Shown here: positions 55,864 to 64,000 of the stretch, piece after piece
Numbering within the stretch: the stretch's first letter is position 1
Layout: every line of letters begins with the position of its first letter
Origin: Holophagae bacterium
GTDB lineage: Bacteria; Acidobacteriota; Holophagae; Acanthopleuribacterales; Acanthopleuribacteraceae
Direction: 5' to 3'
NCBI GenBank assembly: GCA_030429565.1
Contig: JAUIFE010000002.1
Coordinates: 124,001-188,000, forward strand
DNA length: 64,000 bases
Position numbers and translations under genes: made by a program
The notes under the pieces: model-generated
Seen by the model: the letters and a program-made list of their open reading frames with translations, nothing else
Database searches by the model: none
What the model was told of the DNA's origin: nothing

Positions 55864-56859
55864 GTGACCGCTTCCTTTACTCCGCTCCCGGCGCTGATCC
55901 TAGGGCGCCATTACGCCAAAGTCGGCGAAATGCATTATTTCCCATTCAGTGAAACCATGACGGCGGCGGTTACCGCCGGTAAAAAAAGCAGCGTACGGCG
56001 CAAGGTCGACGGCAACGAAGATGCACTGGCGGTGATTCCGCTCGCACCGGAAACCACACTTGTCCTCATCGCCGACTCCCATTACGGCGCCTTGGCGGCG
56101 GATATCGCCATTTCAGCGTTCGAAAAACAGTTGGCCGAAACCCAAGGCTCCTGGAAACAACGGCTGTTCCAAACCATGTTCCGCATCGACGCGGCCATCG
56201 CCAAAACCAAGCAAACAAGCGCTGTTCACCCTGGCTGCGCAACCACTTTGATATCAATGGTTTTTGAAAAAAACAAGCTGCACTACGCGGCCTATGGTGA
56301 TTCGCGCTGTTGGCTGCTGCGCGACCACCACATGACCGACTTGATCCCCATCCAACAAGGGCTGTTTCTGGGCGAACAGTATTCAACGTTGCGACCGATC
56401 TTTAACCTCCTGGAACAAGCCCAGTTTGTCGACACACTCTCCGAACCGGCCCACGTTTCCCTAACCTGTTTCGCCTTGCTTGAGCTCTACCATCAAGCGC
56501 AACGACGCACCTTAAGCGACGAAGAAATCGAGCAGGTGTTGACCGGCCTCCACAAGTTAACCGGCCTCCAAACCATCCTGCCGGTCGGCGACTTCAAACA
56601 ATCCTGGCTGGAGCTCTACCTCAAATTAGAACGGGTCGCACCGCGCTATGGCACAACCACCCTACAACAAGGCGACCGCCTGTTCTTGGCCACCGACGGC
56701 ATTGAAGAAGAAATGAGCGCCCTATCGGCGACCAAGCTCAAGGACCATCTGGGTGCGAAAGAGGCTGTCGCCAAACGCGCCGAGCGGGTTATGAAAGCCT
56801 GCATGGGCTGGCGAGGCGGCGGCGACAACCTCAGTTTCATTTTGATCGATCACCCCTAA
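55864..56859 (+). CDS. PP2C-like protein phosphatase
   Basis: 331 residues starting at GTG 55864, with GAGGG just upstream. PPM/PP2C motifs in order: DGNEDALAVIPL, VLIADSHYGALAA (here DSHYG for DGHGG/DGMGG), YGDSRCWLLRD, DRLFLATDGIEEEMS and GGGDNLSFILI. The metal-binding Asp residues are largely kept, but the second Gly-rich turn is altered. It is probably a serine/threonine phosphatase; no membrane segment. The window's kinase (14060) is far away, so pairing cannot be claimed. A substitution such as DSH instead of DGH could affect metal affinity. Confidence 0.82.
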   Translation: MTASFTPLPALILGRHYAKVGEMHYFPFSETMTAAVTAGKKSSVRRKVDGNEDALAVIPLAPETTLVLIADSHYGALAADIAISAFEKQLAETQGSWKQRLFQTMFRIDAAIAKTKQTSAVHPGCATTLISMVFEKNKLHYAAYGDSRCWLLRDHHMTDLIPIQQGLFLGEQYSTLRPIFNLLEQAQFVDTLSEPAHVSLTCFALLELYHQAQRRTLSDEEIEQVLTGLHKLTGLQTILPVGDFKQSWLELYLKLERVAPRYGTTTLQQGDRLFLATDGIEEEMSALSATKLKDHLGAKEAVAKRAERVMKACMGWRGGGDNLSFILIDHP

Positions 56860-57028
56860 TCACCACAGCCGACAACAACGGTCTTTTCGCCTCAGAACGG
56901 CCAAGAAGTTGGTCCATCGTGGTGGAGGCAAAGGCGATCAGATCCCTGGAAGGACACCCAATCTTTAGGGGGTTGGAGACAACCCAACAGGTCGGACAAA
57001 GCAGGCAGCAAGGACCAACCCCTTTGGG

Positions 57029-57727
57029 TTAGGTGATGCCGGCAAAGAAATTTTTCCATTCGAAGGTGATCGCCTCCGTATAAATCTGCAACGCCTTGCT
57101 CTTTTCAATGTCGCCACGATAGCTATGAATAAAGTTACCCATGGCATAGGCGCCGTGGAAACCTTGATTGCCGGTGATCCAGCCTTTGTAGAGGTTGTTA
57201 TCGGTAGCAAAAGCATTGAGTTGTTGACCTAGCCAGGCCCAAAGATACTCACAGGGAAGCATCGCAATGAGGATGTAAATAGGGTCTTCATTTTTGGCAA
57301 CCGATGATTCAAAGGCGGCGTAATTTTCCGTGACGTTAACAGGAATAACGCCGGAAGCGTCTTTGACATGCCACTGTTGCGTGAATTGTTGATTATAGGC
57401 CGCATAGCTCTCAGCCTTTTTTTCCAAAAACGCCGCGATGGCCTTTTCACCCTTGGCTTTGGCTCGCTTGGTGGCTTCAAGATAATCGCCCGCCCCCTGA
57501 AAGCAGTAGTAGGCGTCGTTCACACAAAATGCGCCATAACTTGTTGGATTGAGAATGCCTAACTTTATCTCTTGAACGAAAGGTGTGTTAAGGGCGTTTT
57601 GTGCAACTTGAGTATTAGCAAACCACATTTCCCAAAAAAGGCTATCTGGTGGCGGCGGATTCGTCGAGATTGCGTGTTCGTCAAGCATATCCTGAGTCAC
57701 ATTAATTTTACGTGGGTTCTTCATCAT
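57029..57727 (-). CDS. TenA/thiaminase II-like protein
   Basis: 232 residues from ATG 57727, with GAGGAG at 57738-57733 on the minus strand, five bases upstream. The helical pattern and segments such as GILNPTSYGAFCVNDAYYCF and IAMLPCEYLWAWLGQQLNAF resemble the TenA/heme-oxygenase-like fold, where thiaminase II and related proteins hydrolyse thiamine breakdown products. I cannot place the catalytic Cys/Glu set with certainty. No thiamine gene is nearby, so it could be a TenA-like protein of other function. It stands alone before a 740-base gene-free stretch. Confidence 0.6.
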   Translation of the reverse strand: MMKNPRKINVTQDMLDEHAISTNPPPPDSLFWEMWFANTQVAQNALNTPFVQEIKLGILNPTSYGAFCVNDAYYCFQGAGDYLEATKRAKAKGEKAIAAFLEKKAESYAAYNQQFTQQWHVKDASGVIPVNVTENYAAFESSVAKNEDPIYILIAMLPCEYLWAWLGQQLNAFATDNNLYKGWITGNQGFHGAYAMGNFIHSYRGDIEKSKALQIYTEAITFEWKNFFAGIT

Positions 57728-57757
57728 CAAAACTCCTCTGATCAAGATTTTTCCCAT

Positions 57758-58495
57758 TAAACGAATGAGGACCTAAATCCAAGAAGCACGATAACTCACG
57801 GCGACTTTATACCCCGGGACGGCAACGGTCTGTAAAAAACTCCCTACGCCCCCAACGAGAGCGCTACTGCTTTTGCCAAACCAATTCGCGTCAGATCTTA
57901 GGTTAAACCTGCTCACGCTTATCGCGCTTCTTGCGCTGAATGCCTAAGTTATGTTTTCCCAGTTAACAGTTCAAACCATTGCTATCATAGAAAAAAACTC
58001 CCATCAAGGTTTAATTCTATTTACAAACAAAAGATAATATCACCTCGACTTTTTATAAACCTCAACAAGTATTAAAAACACTCAGGTTGCGTCTTTGAAG
58101 CAGATACTTGCGTGCGTATCGACATGCCAAAAATCTTCAACCGTTTGTTTTGTTTCTAAAGGACGGTAGCCTTGCGTCATATTGATAACAACACCGGATA
58201 CAGTTTCTGATCTATTTACAAGCAGCCGTCATCGCGAGTCGGAACCCCACGATTGAGCCTTGCATCACCGGTCACCGAAGCGGCATGAGGAGGAGAAAAG
58301 GAAGATAGACAGAGATAACAAACGGTCTTTCTTGTGTTTCAGTCACGATTACTTCCACACGCGCAGCACCCCGACTGGCGATCAAAAATCGCTCAAGCCG
58401 CCACAATCAATCCTTCACCGCGTTTTCCCATACGCCAATTCGTCGTATTGAAACGACCAACGCTTGGCTGGTCGACCACACCAACAAAAGGTGTT
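57758..58495. other. Gene-free stretch, about 740 bases
   Basis: No convincing gene; the only frames are short, without ribosome sites. The part around 57990-58090 is AT-rich. It separates the TenA-like gene from the glycan locus. Confidence 0.4.
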
Positions 58496-59089
58496 TCACC
58501 GAAGTCGTAAGCCGGCCGCGAGGAACAAGGTAGGTCGTGAATCGAGCGACTGTGCCGGCCGAATCACCGCGCCGTCGATAACGAAGGCAAACACTTTTTT
58601 AAATCGAATCGCCAATAACCCAGCCTGCTCGGCGGCACAGCCGTCGTTTTCCGTCGCCAGATCCCAAGCCAGCAAGGCCGTCACCATGGGATCGAGCTTG
58701 GGGCACAGCGCGTCGAGGCTTGCGCCAAGCGAATCGGGCCGCGTGTGATCAAACCAGACCAGTGCCGGCCACAGGCGCGGATCGCGGGCCAGGGCGGCGA
58801 GATTACCAAAGGAAATCGTGTCACCGCGCCAGGTCGCTTGCGCTTGGGCGCACAGCGCGGCGTCGTCTTCCACACCGTGGCAAGCGCCGCATTCTTGGGC
58901 CAAGATCCAGGAACCAAAACCGTGTCCGGCGGCGAGGTGTAGCACCGGATGGGTCTCGCCCAGCATTTTGCTCGCGAACTTAAAACACGCCGCCAAACGC
59001 AGGAACGCACGCGGCTGCGTCACGAATTCTTGCGGAAAAACCAGGCCGTCGCCGTACTGGGATTCATAGGCGTCGAGCGATTGGTTCAT
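58496..59089 (-). CDS. Methyltransferase-like protein, degenerate SAM site
   Basis: 197 residues. A Rossmann-like core with LHLAAGHGFGSWILAQECGA (glycine-rich turn of SAM-dependent methyltransferases, degenerate), then GVEDDAALCAQAQATW and ALVWFDHTRPDSLG. Compared with the neighbouring methyltransferase the SAM motif is weak, so it may be a partner or an inactive paralogue. Its start overlaps the upstream gene stop by four bases (ATGA), so the two are translated together. It is likely part of the glycan locus. Family identity is tentative. Confidence 0.6.
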   Translation of the reverse strand: MNQSLDAYESQYGDGLVFPQEFVTQPRAFLRLAACFKFASKMLGETHPVLHLAAGHGFGSWILAQECGACHGVEDDAALCAQAQATWRGDTISFGNLAALARDPRLWPALVWFDHTRPDSLGASLDALCPKLDPMVTALLAWDLATENDGCAAEQAGLLAIRFKKVFAFVIDGAVIRPAQSLDSRPTLFLAAGLRLR

Positions 59090-59709
59090 GACAACACCTT
59101 CTTGTTACAGGCCAACGCGATCAGGTAATGACACATATTGTGGTAACCGGTGTGGACCATTTCGTCGTTTATGCCAAACAGAAACACGTGGTGAAAATAG
59201 GCGGCCAAACTTTGTTTGAGCCGGGCTGCGCTGAATAGATTAATGTGGCCGATGCGGCTCGATTCCGATTGATAGGCTTCAGCGGCAAGGTTGGGGGTGC
59301 CGACCACGGCGATGCCGTCGGAGTTGGTGTTGCGGTGAACCGCTTCAAAAAACAAATGTTCGCGTTCGCGCGCGATGTGTTCGATCACGTCGAGACTAAA
59401 CACGCAATCAAAGGTGCCGAAGCTTTTGCCGAGCACGTCGTCATGCAAAAAGGTAAAGCGCGGCTCGGGCCAGTTTTTGCGGGCGAAAGTCAAGGCGGGC
59501 GCATCGATATCGACCCCGGTATAGCGCGTGGCTTTTTCCATCAGCAGCGGCAAACCAATACCTTCGCTGCAACCCAGCTCAATCATCGAACATTGCGGTG
59601 GGCACATATCGGCGACGAACTGGTAACGCGCCATAACGAAGGCGAGCCGTTTGGGATCGTCCATGAGATTGAAGGTCCAGTGTTGGCTGAGGGTGAAAGG
59701 GGAAGCCAT
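59086..59709 (-). CDS. Class I SAM-dependent methyltransferase
   Basis: 207 residues. SAM motif I is SMIELGCSEGIGLPLL, then the acidic residue in YTGVDIDAPALTFARKNWP, and post-motif DVIEHIAREREHLFFEAVHR. It resembles methyltransferases of sugar or lipid modification. A preceding SQHWTFNLMDDPKRL segment is family-specific. It is the first gene of a two-gene minus-strand unit with the degenerate paralogue, divergent from the PhyH gene at 59919. Substrate is probably a nucleotide sugar or glycan intermediate, by context. Confidence 0.85.
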   Translation of the reverse strand: MASPFTLSQHWTFNLMDDPKRLAFVMARYQFVADMCPPQCSMIELGCSEGIGLPLLMEKATRYTGVDIDAPALTFARKNWPEPRFTFLHDDVLGKSFGTFDCVFSLDVIEHIAREREHLFFEAVHRNTNSDGIAVVGTPNLAAEAYQSESSRIGHINLFSAARLKQSLAAYFHHVFLFGINDEMVHTGYHNMCHYLIALACNKKVLS

Positions 59710-59918
59710 CGAGGCACCTCGCGCACGGTTGAAACGAAAACAAAACTATTGAACGGCTGTAGTTGCAACGATAACCCGTTTATGGGCAGCGCTCCAGCAA
59801 AACTTCACCCCGCTTCGGGCACAGCACCGCGCCGGCGCTCGGCAAACAAGGTAGAATCAGGATCATCCACAGCAACCATCATCCGCCGCGCCGCTAGGGC
59901 GCCGTAAGGAGCCGCGTT

Positions 59919-60758
59919 ATGGACATTAGCGATGCATATTTTGAAACGCCGATCGGCAACGCTTTTTTGGATTACTTCACCGCCAACGGTTTTGCGGTGG
60001 CGCGCGGTCTGCTTGAGCCGGGCCTAATCGCGGCGATTGAGGGCTTGATTCGCGACGGATACACGTCGCTCAAAGCCGAGTTCGCCGCCAAAGAAGCGGC
60101 CGAGGCAGCGCCGCCGGTGTTGGGCATGTCAAAGGTGCTGCTCAAGCGCTTGAAGGCGTCGGAAGCCTACGACCAAATGATGGCGCACGGGCCATTCTTG
60201 GACGTGATCGAACGTTTCATCGGTCCCGACATCATGGTGTACAACAACTGCGACCTCTTTATAAACGACCCGGTCGACACCAACCCAGCCACGCTGAAAA
60301 CGCTGCACCAGGAGACCTGGACCGGGCTGGCGGTTCACGAAATCGTAACCTGGATTCCGTTGCACCCGCCGGCGGCCGACAACACGATTTGTGTGGTGCC
60401 CAAGTCGCACCTGTTCGGCATGATGCCGAACCGCAATCGCAACCTGCTGCCAATTGAGGGTTTCACCCCGGAACCGGTGGTGCCGGTGTGGCAGATGGAA
60501 CGCGGCGACGTGCTGTTTTTCCATCCGCTGTTGTTGCACGGCACTTCGGGCCGCGGCGCGCTGCGATTTTCGCTGGGTTTCGCCTTTAAAAATGCCTACC
60601 TCGAGGCGACCAGCGTCAACACGCCCTGGGGTTATACCGGCCTGCGCCAAGGTCCCATGACGCGCGTGCGCACCATCCTCGGCAACGATCTACTGACACC
60701 GCTGCGCACCTACGGCGGCAAAACCTCCAACGCGCAAAATTATGTGCCGCCCCGTTAG
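59919..60758 (+). CDS. Phytanoyl-CoA dioxygenase (PhyH) family protein
   Basis: 279 residues. Fe(II)/2-oxoglutarate dioxygenase of the PhyH family: HQETWTGLAVHE gives the first metal His and the acidic ligand, and HPLLLHGTSGRGALRFSLGF gives the second His and the 2-oxoglutarate Arg. AAGGAG lies about ten bases before the ATG. It would hydroxylate a small molecule or a sugar/amino-acid conjugate in the cytoplasm. Adjacent methyltransferases, an aminotransferase and a cupin suggest modification of a surface sugar, an inference. The gene is divergent from the methyltransferase pair. Confidence 0.85.
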   Translation: MDISDAYFETPIGNAFLDYFTANGFAVARGLLEPGLIAAIEGLIRDGYTSLKAEFAAKEAAEAAPPVLGMSKVLLKRLKASEAYDQMMAHGPFLDVIERFIGPDIMVYNNCDLFINDPVDTNPATLKTLHQETWTGLAVHEIVTWIPLHPPAADNTICVVPKSHLFGMMPNRNRNLLPIEGFTPEPVVPVWQMERGDVLFFHPLLLHGTSGRGALRFSLGFAFKNAYLEATSVNTPWGYTGLRQGPMTRVRTILGNDLLTPLRTYGGKTSNAQNYVPPR

Positions 60759-60927
60759 CCACGCGCCGCATCCCTTAAGCGCCGTTCATGCTAAAATGCA
60801 GCACCTTGCAACCAAATCCAACGGCCCGGCAAATACCGATCCAAAGCCCCGGCGACATCCATCCCGGTGCTGACGAAAGCCCTAACGACGGCAACACCGA
60901 CCGGCCTGTGACATCGAGCGACCCGCC

Positions 60928-62025
60928 ATGAAAACGCCTTGGAAAATTCCCTTTTTAGATTTGGCCGTTAGAGACGACGCGGAGCGAAACGCGCTGTTGG
61001 GAGCGGTCGACCGCGTGCTCCAACACGGCCGTCTCGTGATCGGTCCCGAACACGACCAACTGGAAACCCGCTTAGCCGACCACCACCAGCGCGCGTTCGC
61101 GGTCGGCTGCGGTTCAGGCAGCCAAGCGCTGTACCTCGCCTTTCGGGCACTGGGCCTGCAAGCGGGCGACGAGGTGATCGTGCCGGCCTTGTCCTACATC
61201 GCAACCGCCAATGCGGTCGCGCTCACCGGCGCGACACCGGTTTTTTGCGATATCGGCGATGATTTGAACATGGATCCCAACGACTTAGCACGCTGCCTGA
61301 GTCCCAAAACCAAAGCCGTGGTGCCGGTTCACTTCACCGGAAAAATCGCACCGATGGCGGCGATTTGCGCCTTTGCCAAAGACCACAAGTTGCGCATCAT
61401 CGAAGACGCCAGCCAAGCCTTTGGCGCCAAACAAGCGGGCCGCGCGGCGGGCACCTTCGGTGATTTGGGCTGTTTCAGCATGAACCCGATGAAGGTCTTG
61501 GCGGCCTGTGGCGAGGCCGGCTTCGTGCTGGGCGACGACGAGGCCCTCCAAGAACGACTGATCACGCTGCGCTACAACGGCACGGTCAATCGCGAAACCT
61601 GTGTGGCGCCAGGCCCCAACGGCCGCCTGGACACGGTACAAGCGGCGATGTTGCTGGTGCGTCTCGACCGTTTTGAACAGTTGGCCGAACGACGCCGCGG
61701 CATTGCAGCCTATTACCATGATCGCTTGGCGCCTTACGTGACCGTTCCCCGCGAAGCGGCCGACAGCACCGACATTTACTACACCTACACCATTCAAACG
61801 GATCGTCGCGATGCGTTGCTGGCACACCTAACCCAAGCGGGCATTGAGTGTAAAATCCAGCACCCGATTCTCATGCCACACCAGCCTTATTACGCACCGC
61901 TCAACAGTTCCGTACCCCATGCCGATAGCGTGATCAAGAAGGTATTGTGCATTCCCGCCAACGAAAAGTTAACGGACGCCCAGATCGAAATCGTCGCCGA
62001 CGCCGTGATCGCCTTCTTTCAATAA
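60928..62025 (+). CDS. DegT/DnrJ/EryC1/StrS-family aminotransferase
   Basis: 365 residues. PLP-dependent sugar aminotransferase with N-terminal IPFLDLAVRDDAERNALLGA, FAVGCGSGSQALYLAFRALG, VVPVHFTGKIAPM, IIEDASQAFGA and PLP-Lys region FSMNPMKVLAACGEAG. The C-terminal ECKIQHPILMPHQPYY is typical. It adds an amino group to a keto-sugar nucleotide (for example for O-antigen or nonulosonic acids). It starts about 170 bases after the PhyH gene and shares its strand with the WbuC-type cupin. Confidence 0.93.
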   Translation: MKTPWKIPFLDLAVRDDAERNALLGAVDRVLQHGRLVIGPEHDQLETRLADHHQRAFAVGCGSGSQALYLAFRALGLQAGDEVIVPALSYIATANAVALTGATPVFCDIGDDLNMDPNDLARCLSPKTKAVVPVHFTGKIAPMAAICAFAKDHKLRIIEDASQAFGAKQAGRAAGTFGDLGCFSMNPMKVLAACGEAGFVLGDDEALQERLITLRYNGTVNRETCVAPGPNGRLDTVQAAMLLVRLDRFEQLAERRRGIAAYYHDRLAPYVTVPREAADSTDIYYTYTIQTDRRDALLAHLTQAGIECKIQHPILMPHQPYYAPLNSSVPHADSVIKKVLCIPANEKLTDAQIEIVADAVIAFFQ

Positions 62026-62090
62026 CCGTCGTCATCAACGCGCAAAGGTGCGGCGGACTCGCCGCTTTTAAGCAGACAAGGACATCCTGA

Positions 62091-62636
62091 ATGAGTGCTG
62101 TTTTTTTTGTGGAAACCGATATTGCCGTCATTGAGCAACACCACTACACCATCCTAAAAAAACTGGCGATGGAGAGCCCGCTGCGACGGTCAAGGATTTG
62201 TTTGCACGAGGATCGCACCGATCCACTCCACGAAATGATCATCGCTTTTTGCCAGGATTCCTATGTGGCGCCGCACCGTCACCACCAAAAAACGGAATCG
62301 TTCCACTTGATAGAAGGGCAGGTGATGATTGTGACCTTCGACGACGCGGGCGCGCCGACCTATCGCATTACCCTAGGTGATCCCGCCTCCGGCAAGCCGC
62401 CGATTTACCGGCTTAACCGCAAATTGTGGCACACGGTCATTCCCCTAACCGAGTTCGTGATTTTGCACGAAACCACCAACGGTCCGTTTGTCCGGCACGA
62501 AACGGATTACGCCGCTTGGGGACCGGCCGACGGTGACTTACCCGCCATCGCCGCCTTTTTGGAACACGCCCAAACCGCGCCACTGGTCACACCGCGGCCA
62601 CGGGTGAACAAGCCACCGCTGCAACGCAATGCCTAA
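62091..62636 (+). CDS. WbuC-family cupin
   Basis: 181 residues. Cupin metal site: YVAPHRHHQKTESFHLIEGQ, with a downstream LWHTVIPLTEFVILHETTNG giving the fourth ligand. The pattern, including ICLHEDRTDPLHEMIIAF and PFVRHETDYAAWGP, matches the WbuC-type cupins found in O-antigen clusters. It probably takes part in sugar modification; the exact reaction is unknown. It starts 65 bases after the aminotransferase, same strand. Confidence 0.85.
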   Translation: MSAVFFVETDIAVIEQHHYTILKKLAMESPLRRSRICLHEDRTDPLHEMIIAFCQDSYVAPHRHHQKTESFHLIEGQVMIVTFDDAGAPTYRITLGDPASGKPPIYRLNRKLWHTVIPLTEFVILHETTNGPFVRHETDYAAWGPADGDLPAIAAFLEHAQTAPLVTPRPRVNKPPLQRNA

Positions 62637-62846
62637 AGCCTGCCGCCATCGCCCCCAAACAAGGTGACAAACCACTGGTTAAAATATGCTTATCGATTTC
62701 ACTCCGCTCGCCAATGCGCCCAAGGTCTTTAGGCGAACCGACACAGTGGCGACATGGCACCGGCCCGACAAATCACTGGACCCCGACCGGCTTTGCCGTC
62801 AAGATAAGGGCCAACCTTCCAACATCCGACGACTGAGGCGGCTTCC

Positions 62847-64000
62847 GTGAGCAACCATGCCGCGCCGACGCGCGCCGGTTTATGGCAGCGCTGGTTTAAA
62901 TCGCTGAACAACCTGCAAAATCAGTACTTTTTCTACCGCATCAAAGACTTGGCCGAAACCGAGCCGCGACGGATTGCCTTCGCGCCACTCAATCGCACGG
63001 CACGAGCCTGCTACCAAACACTGCGCCAAGAACTGGCGGACTGCGACGCCAAAATTCACCTCTACGATGCCGAACCCGCGCGCTACCCGCATTTCAAAGG
63101 TCGCAACTACCGCGACTTTGATGAAAAGGACTACGGCGTCATCGTTCTTTTTGACAACAGCACCGATCCGGCAATCACCGCGCGTTTTACTCAAAAAGAA
63201 GGGTGCCGTATCGTTTACGCACCGCACCAGTTCATTCCGATGTCGTGGATCAACGACGGCGGCCAAACCTACGGCTTGCGAGGCTGGCTGCGCGATACGC
63301 TGCACGATCTAAAGCAGGAACCTTGGCCCGCACTGATACTCGTCGCCAAAGCCGCCTGCACCAACGCCGGTTACTGGTTCGGCAGCCTCTTGATGCGCCT
63401 GCTGCACCCGGTGATCCGGGTCCGTATTTTGAAATTGCGCTGCGACCGTATCGGCCATTTCGCGGCCAACACCGATGTCCACCTCGCCGCCTGCGCCGCC
63501 GACCCACATCGACGCACCTTGCGTCGCTATTACTACCCGGTCGGCGACCCAGTCGCCAACCACGCACTAAAAGCCTTGTGGGATAAACGCCTACCAATGT
63601 TGCGCTTTGGCGCTTTGGCAGCGGTCCTCAACCAGAACCGTGGCGATTTCGCGCGTTACTTCGGCGCCTTGGACACCGATCGCGACCCGCTCGGACACCT
63701 CAACGGACGCGGCCCTTTTGTGCAATTTACCCAAGACCACCATCGCGATGGTCAAACCTTATTGCGCAAGCTGGGCGTCCCCAAAGACGCGCGTTTTTTT
63801 GTCTTTCACGCGCGCGATGCACGTTATTTGAGGGCCGCTGATCCCAACACCGACTACAGCTACCACAACTACCGCGACGTCACTATCGACCACTTCAAGG
63901 CGGCCGTCACCATGCTGATGTCACGCGGTTATTACGCGGTTCGGGTCGGCTCGGCGGTGGCAGGATCGTTTCAACTGGACGACACGCGTTACATCGACTA
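62847..64000 (+). CDS. TIGR04372-type glycosyltransferase, 3' truncated by the window
   Basis: An open frame from GTG 62847 (GAGG about eight bases upstream) to the window end: 384 codons without stop. It has no N-terminal signal peptide. The region near the end, FFVFHARDARYLRAA followed by TDYSYHNYRDVTID and AVTMLMSRGYYAVRVGSAV, matches the TIGR04372 family of putative glycosyltransferases. The central HPVIRVRILKLRCDRIGHFA resembles the family as well. Context (aminotransferase, cupin, methyltransferases) supports a surface-glycan role. The C-terminus lies beyond the window. Confidence 0.85.
   Translation, partial: MSNHAAPTRAGLWQRWFKSLNNLQNQYFFYRIKDLAETEPRRIAFAPLNRTARACYQTLRQELADCDAKIHLYDAEPARYPHFKGRNYRDFDEKDYGVIVLFDNSTDPAITARFTQKEGCRIVYAPHQFIPMSWINDGGQTYGLRGWLRDTLHDLKQEPWPALILVAKAACTNAGYWFGSLLMRLLHPVIRVRILKLRCDRIGHFAANTDVHLAACAADPHRRTLRRYYYPVGDPVANHALKALWDKRLPMLRFGALAAVLNQNRGDFARYFGALDTDRDPLGHLNGRGPFVQFTQDHHRDGQTLLRKLGVPKDARFFVFHARDARYLRAADPNTDYSYHNYRDVTIDHFKAAVTMLMSRGYYAVRVGSAVAGSFQLDDTRYID

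Noticed and set aside
58260..58451. A 63-codon frame in the gap before the glycan locus
   Set aside because: Basic, no ribosome site and no similarity that I recognise.

Overview
The window reads as chromosomal DNA of a Gram-negative bacterium of roughly 55-60% GC: it has RND efflux pumps, a FadL-type outer-membrane protein, a lipoprotein adaptor, type VI secretion (T6SS) accessory genes and O-antigen-type glycan genes. The mix of a DUF2169/ketosynthase-like/TIGR02270 T6SS block, TTG and GTG starts, a Maf-type glycosyltransferase and a NagB/PIG-L fusion does not look enteric or pseudomonad. A deep lineage such as Acidobacteriota (Holophagae/Acanthopleuribacter-like) or Myxococcota fits, but this is inference and not proven by any marker here. 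I found no tRNA, rRNA, CRISPR array, transposase or integrase.

Layout. 0.2-6.3 kb: T6SS accessory block (DUF2169 protein, degenerate ketosynthase-like protein, TIGR02270 HEAT protein), a PAAR-like/DUF4150 effector with a deaminase-like C-terminus, and a candidate immunity gene. 6.4-12.0 kb (minus): heavy-metal efflux operon of a Cys-rich small protein, an adaptor with eight Cys/His metal knuckles and a CzcA-type pump. 12.2-13.7 kb: unrecognised genes. 14.0-16.2 kb: a partly AT-rich pair, Ser/Thr kinase plus a probable TIM-barrel protein of unknown function, followed by two hairpins. 16.8-20.5 kb: DUF4097 envelope protein, a tandem ferredoxin-like-fold protein divergent from a LysR regulator, and a secreted metallopeptidase carrying an RHS remnant. 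20.6-30.4 kb (minus): lipoprotein adaptor, two tandem RND pumps and a Maf/DUF115 glycosyltransferase. 30.9-36.3 kb: amino-sugar locus (NagB-PIG-L fusion and ROK kinase, divergent from a sodium:solute symporter with a 56-residue membrane partner). 37.2-43.8 kb: housekeeping (thioredoxin-like protein, FabI, GlmU-like acetyltransferase, TPR-like protein, Hsp33, AspS). 44.3-51.6 kb: FadL porin, split transketolase with an SDR and an ATP-grasp enzyme, 2-hydroxyacid dehydrogenase, YigZ. 51.6-57.8 kb: LRV-repeat protein, Rrf2 regulator, DUF1203 gene overlapping ada, PP2C-like phosphatase, TenA-like protein. 58.5-64.0 kb: surface-glycan genes (two methyltransferase-like proteins, PhyH dioxygenase, DegT aminotransferase, WbuC cupin, and a TIGR04372 glycosyltransferase that runs off the end).

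The most novel-looking parts are the kinase/TIM-barrel pair, the PAAR-like toxin whose deaminase motif lacks the usual glutamate, the duplicated eight-knuckle metal-binding region of the efflux adaptor, the signal-peptide-bearing RHS-remnant metallopeptidase, and a GlmU-like protein without a pyrophosphorylase signature.
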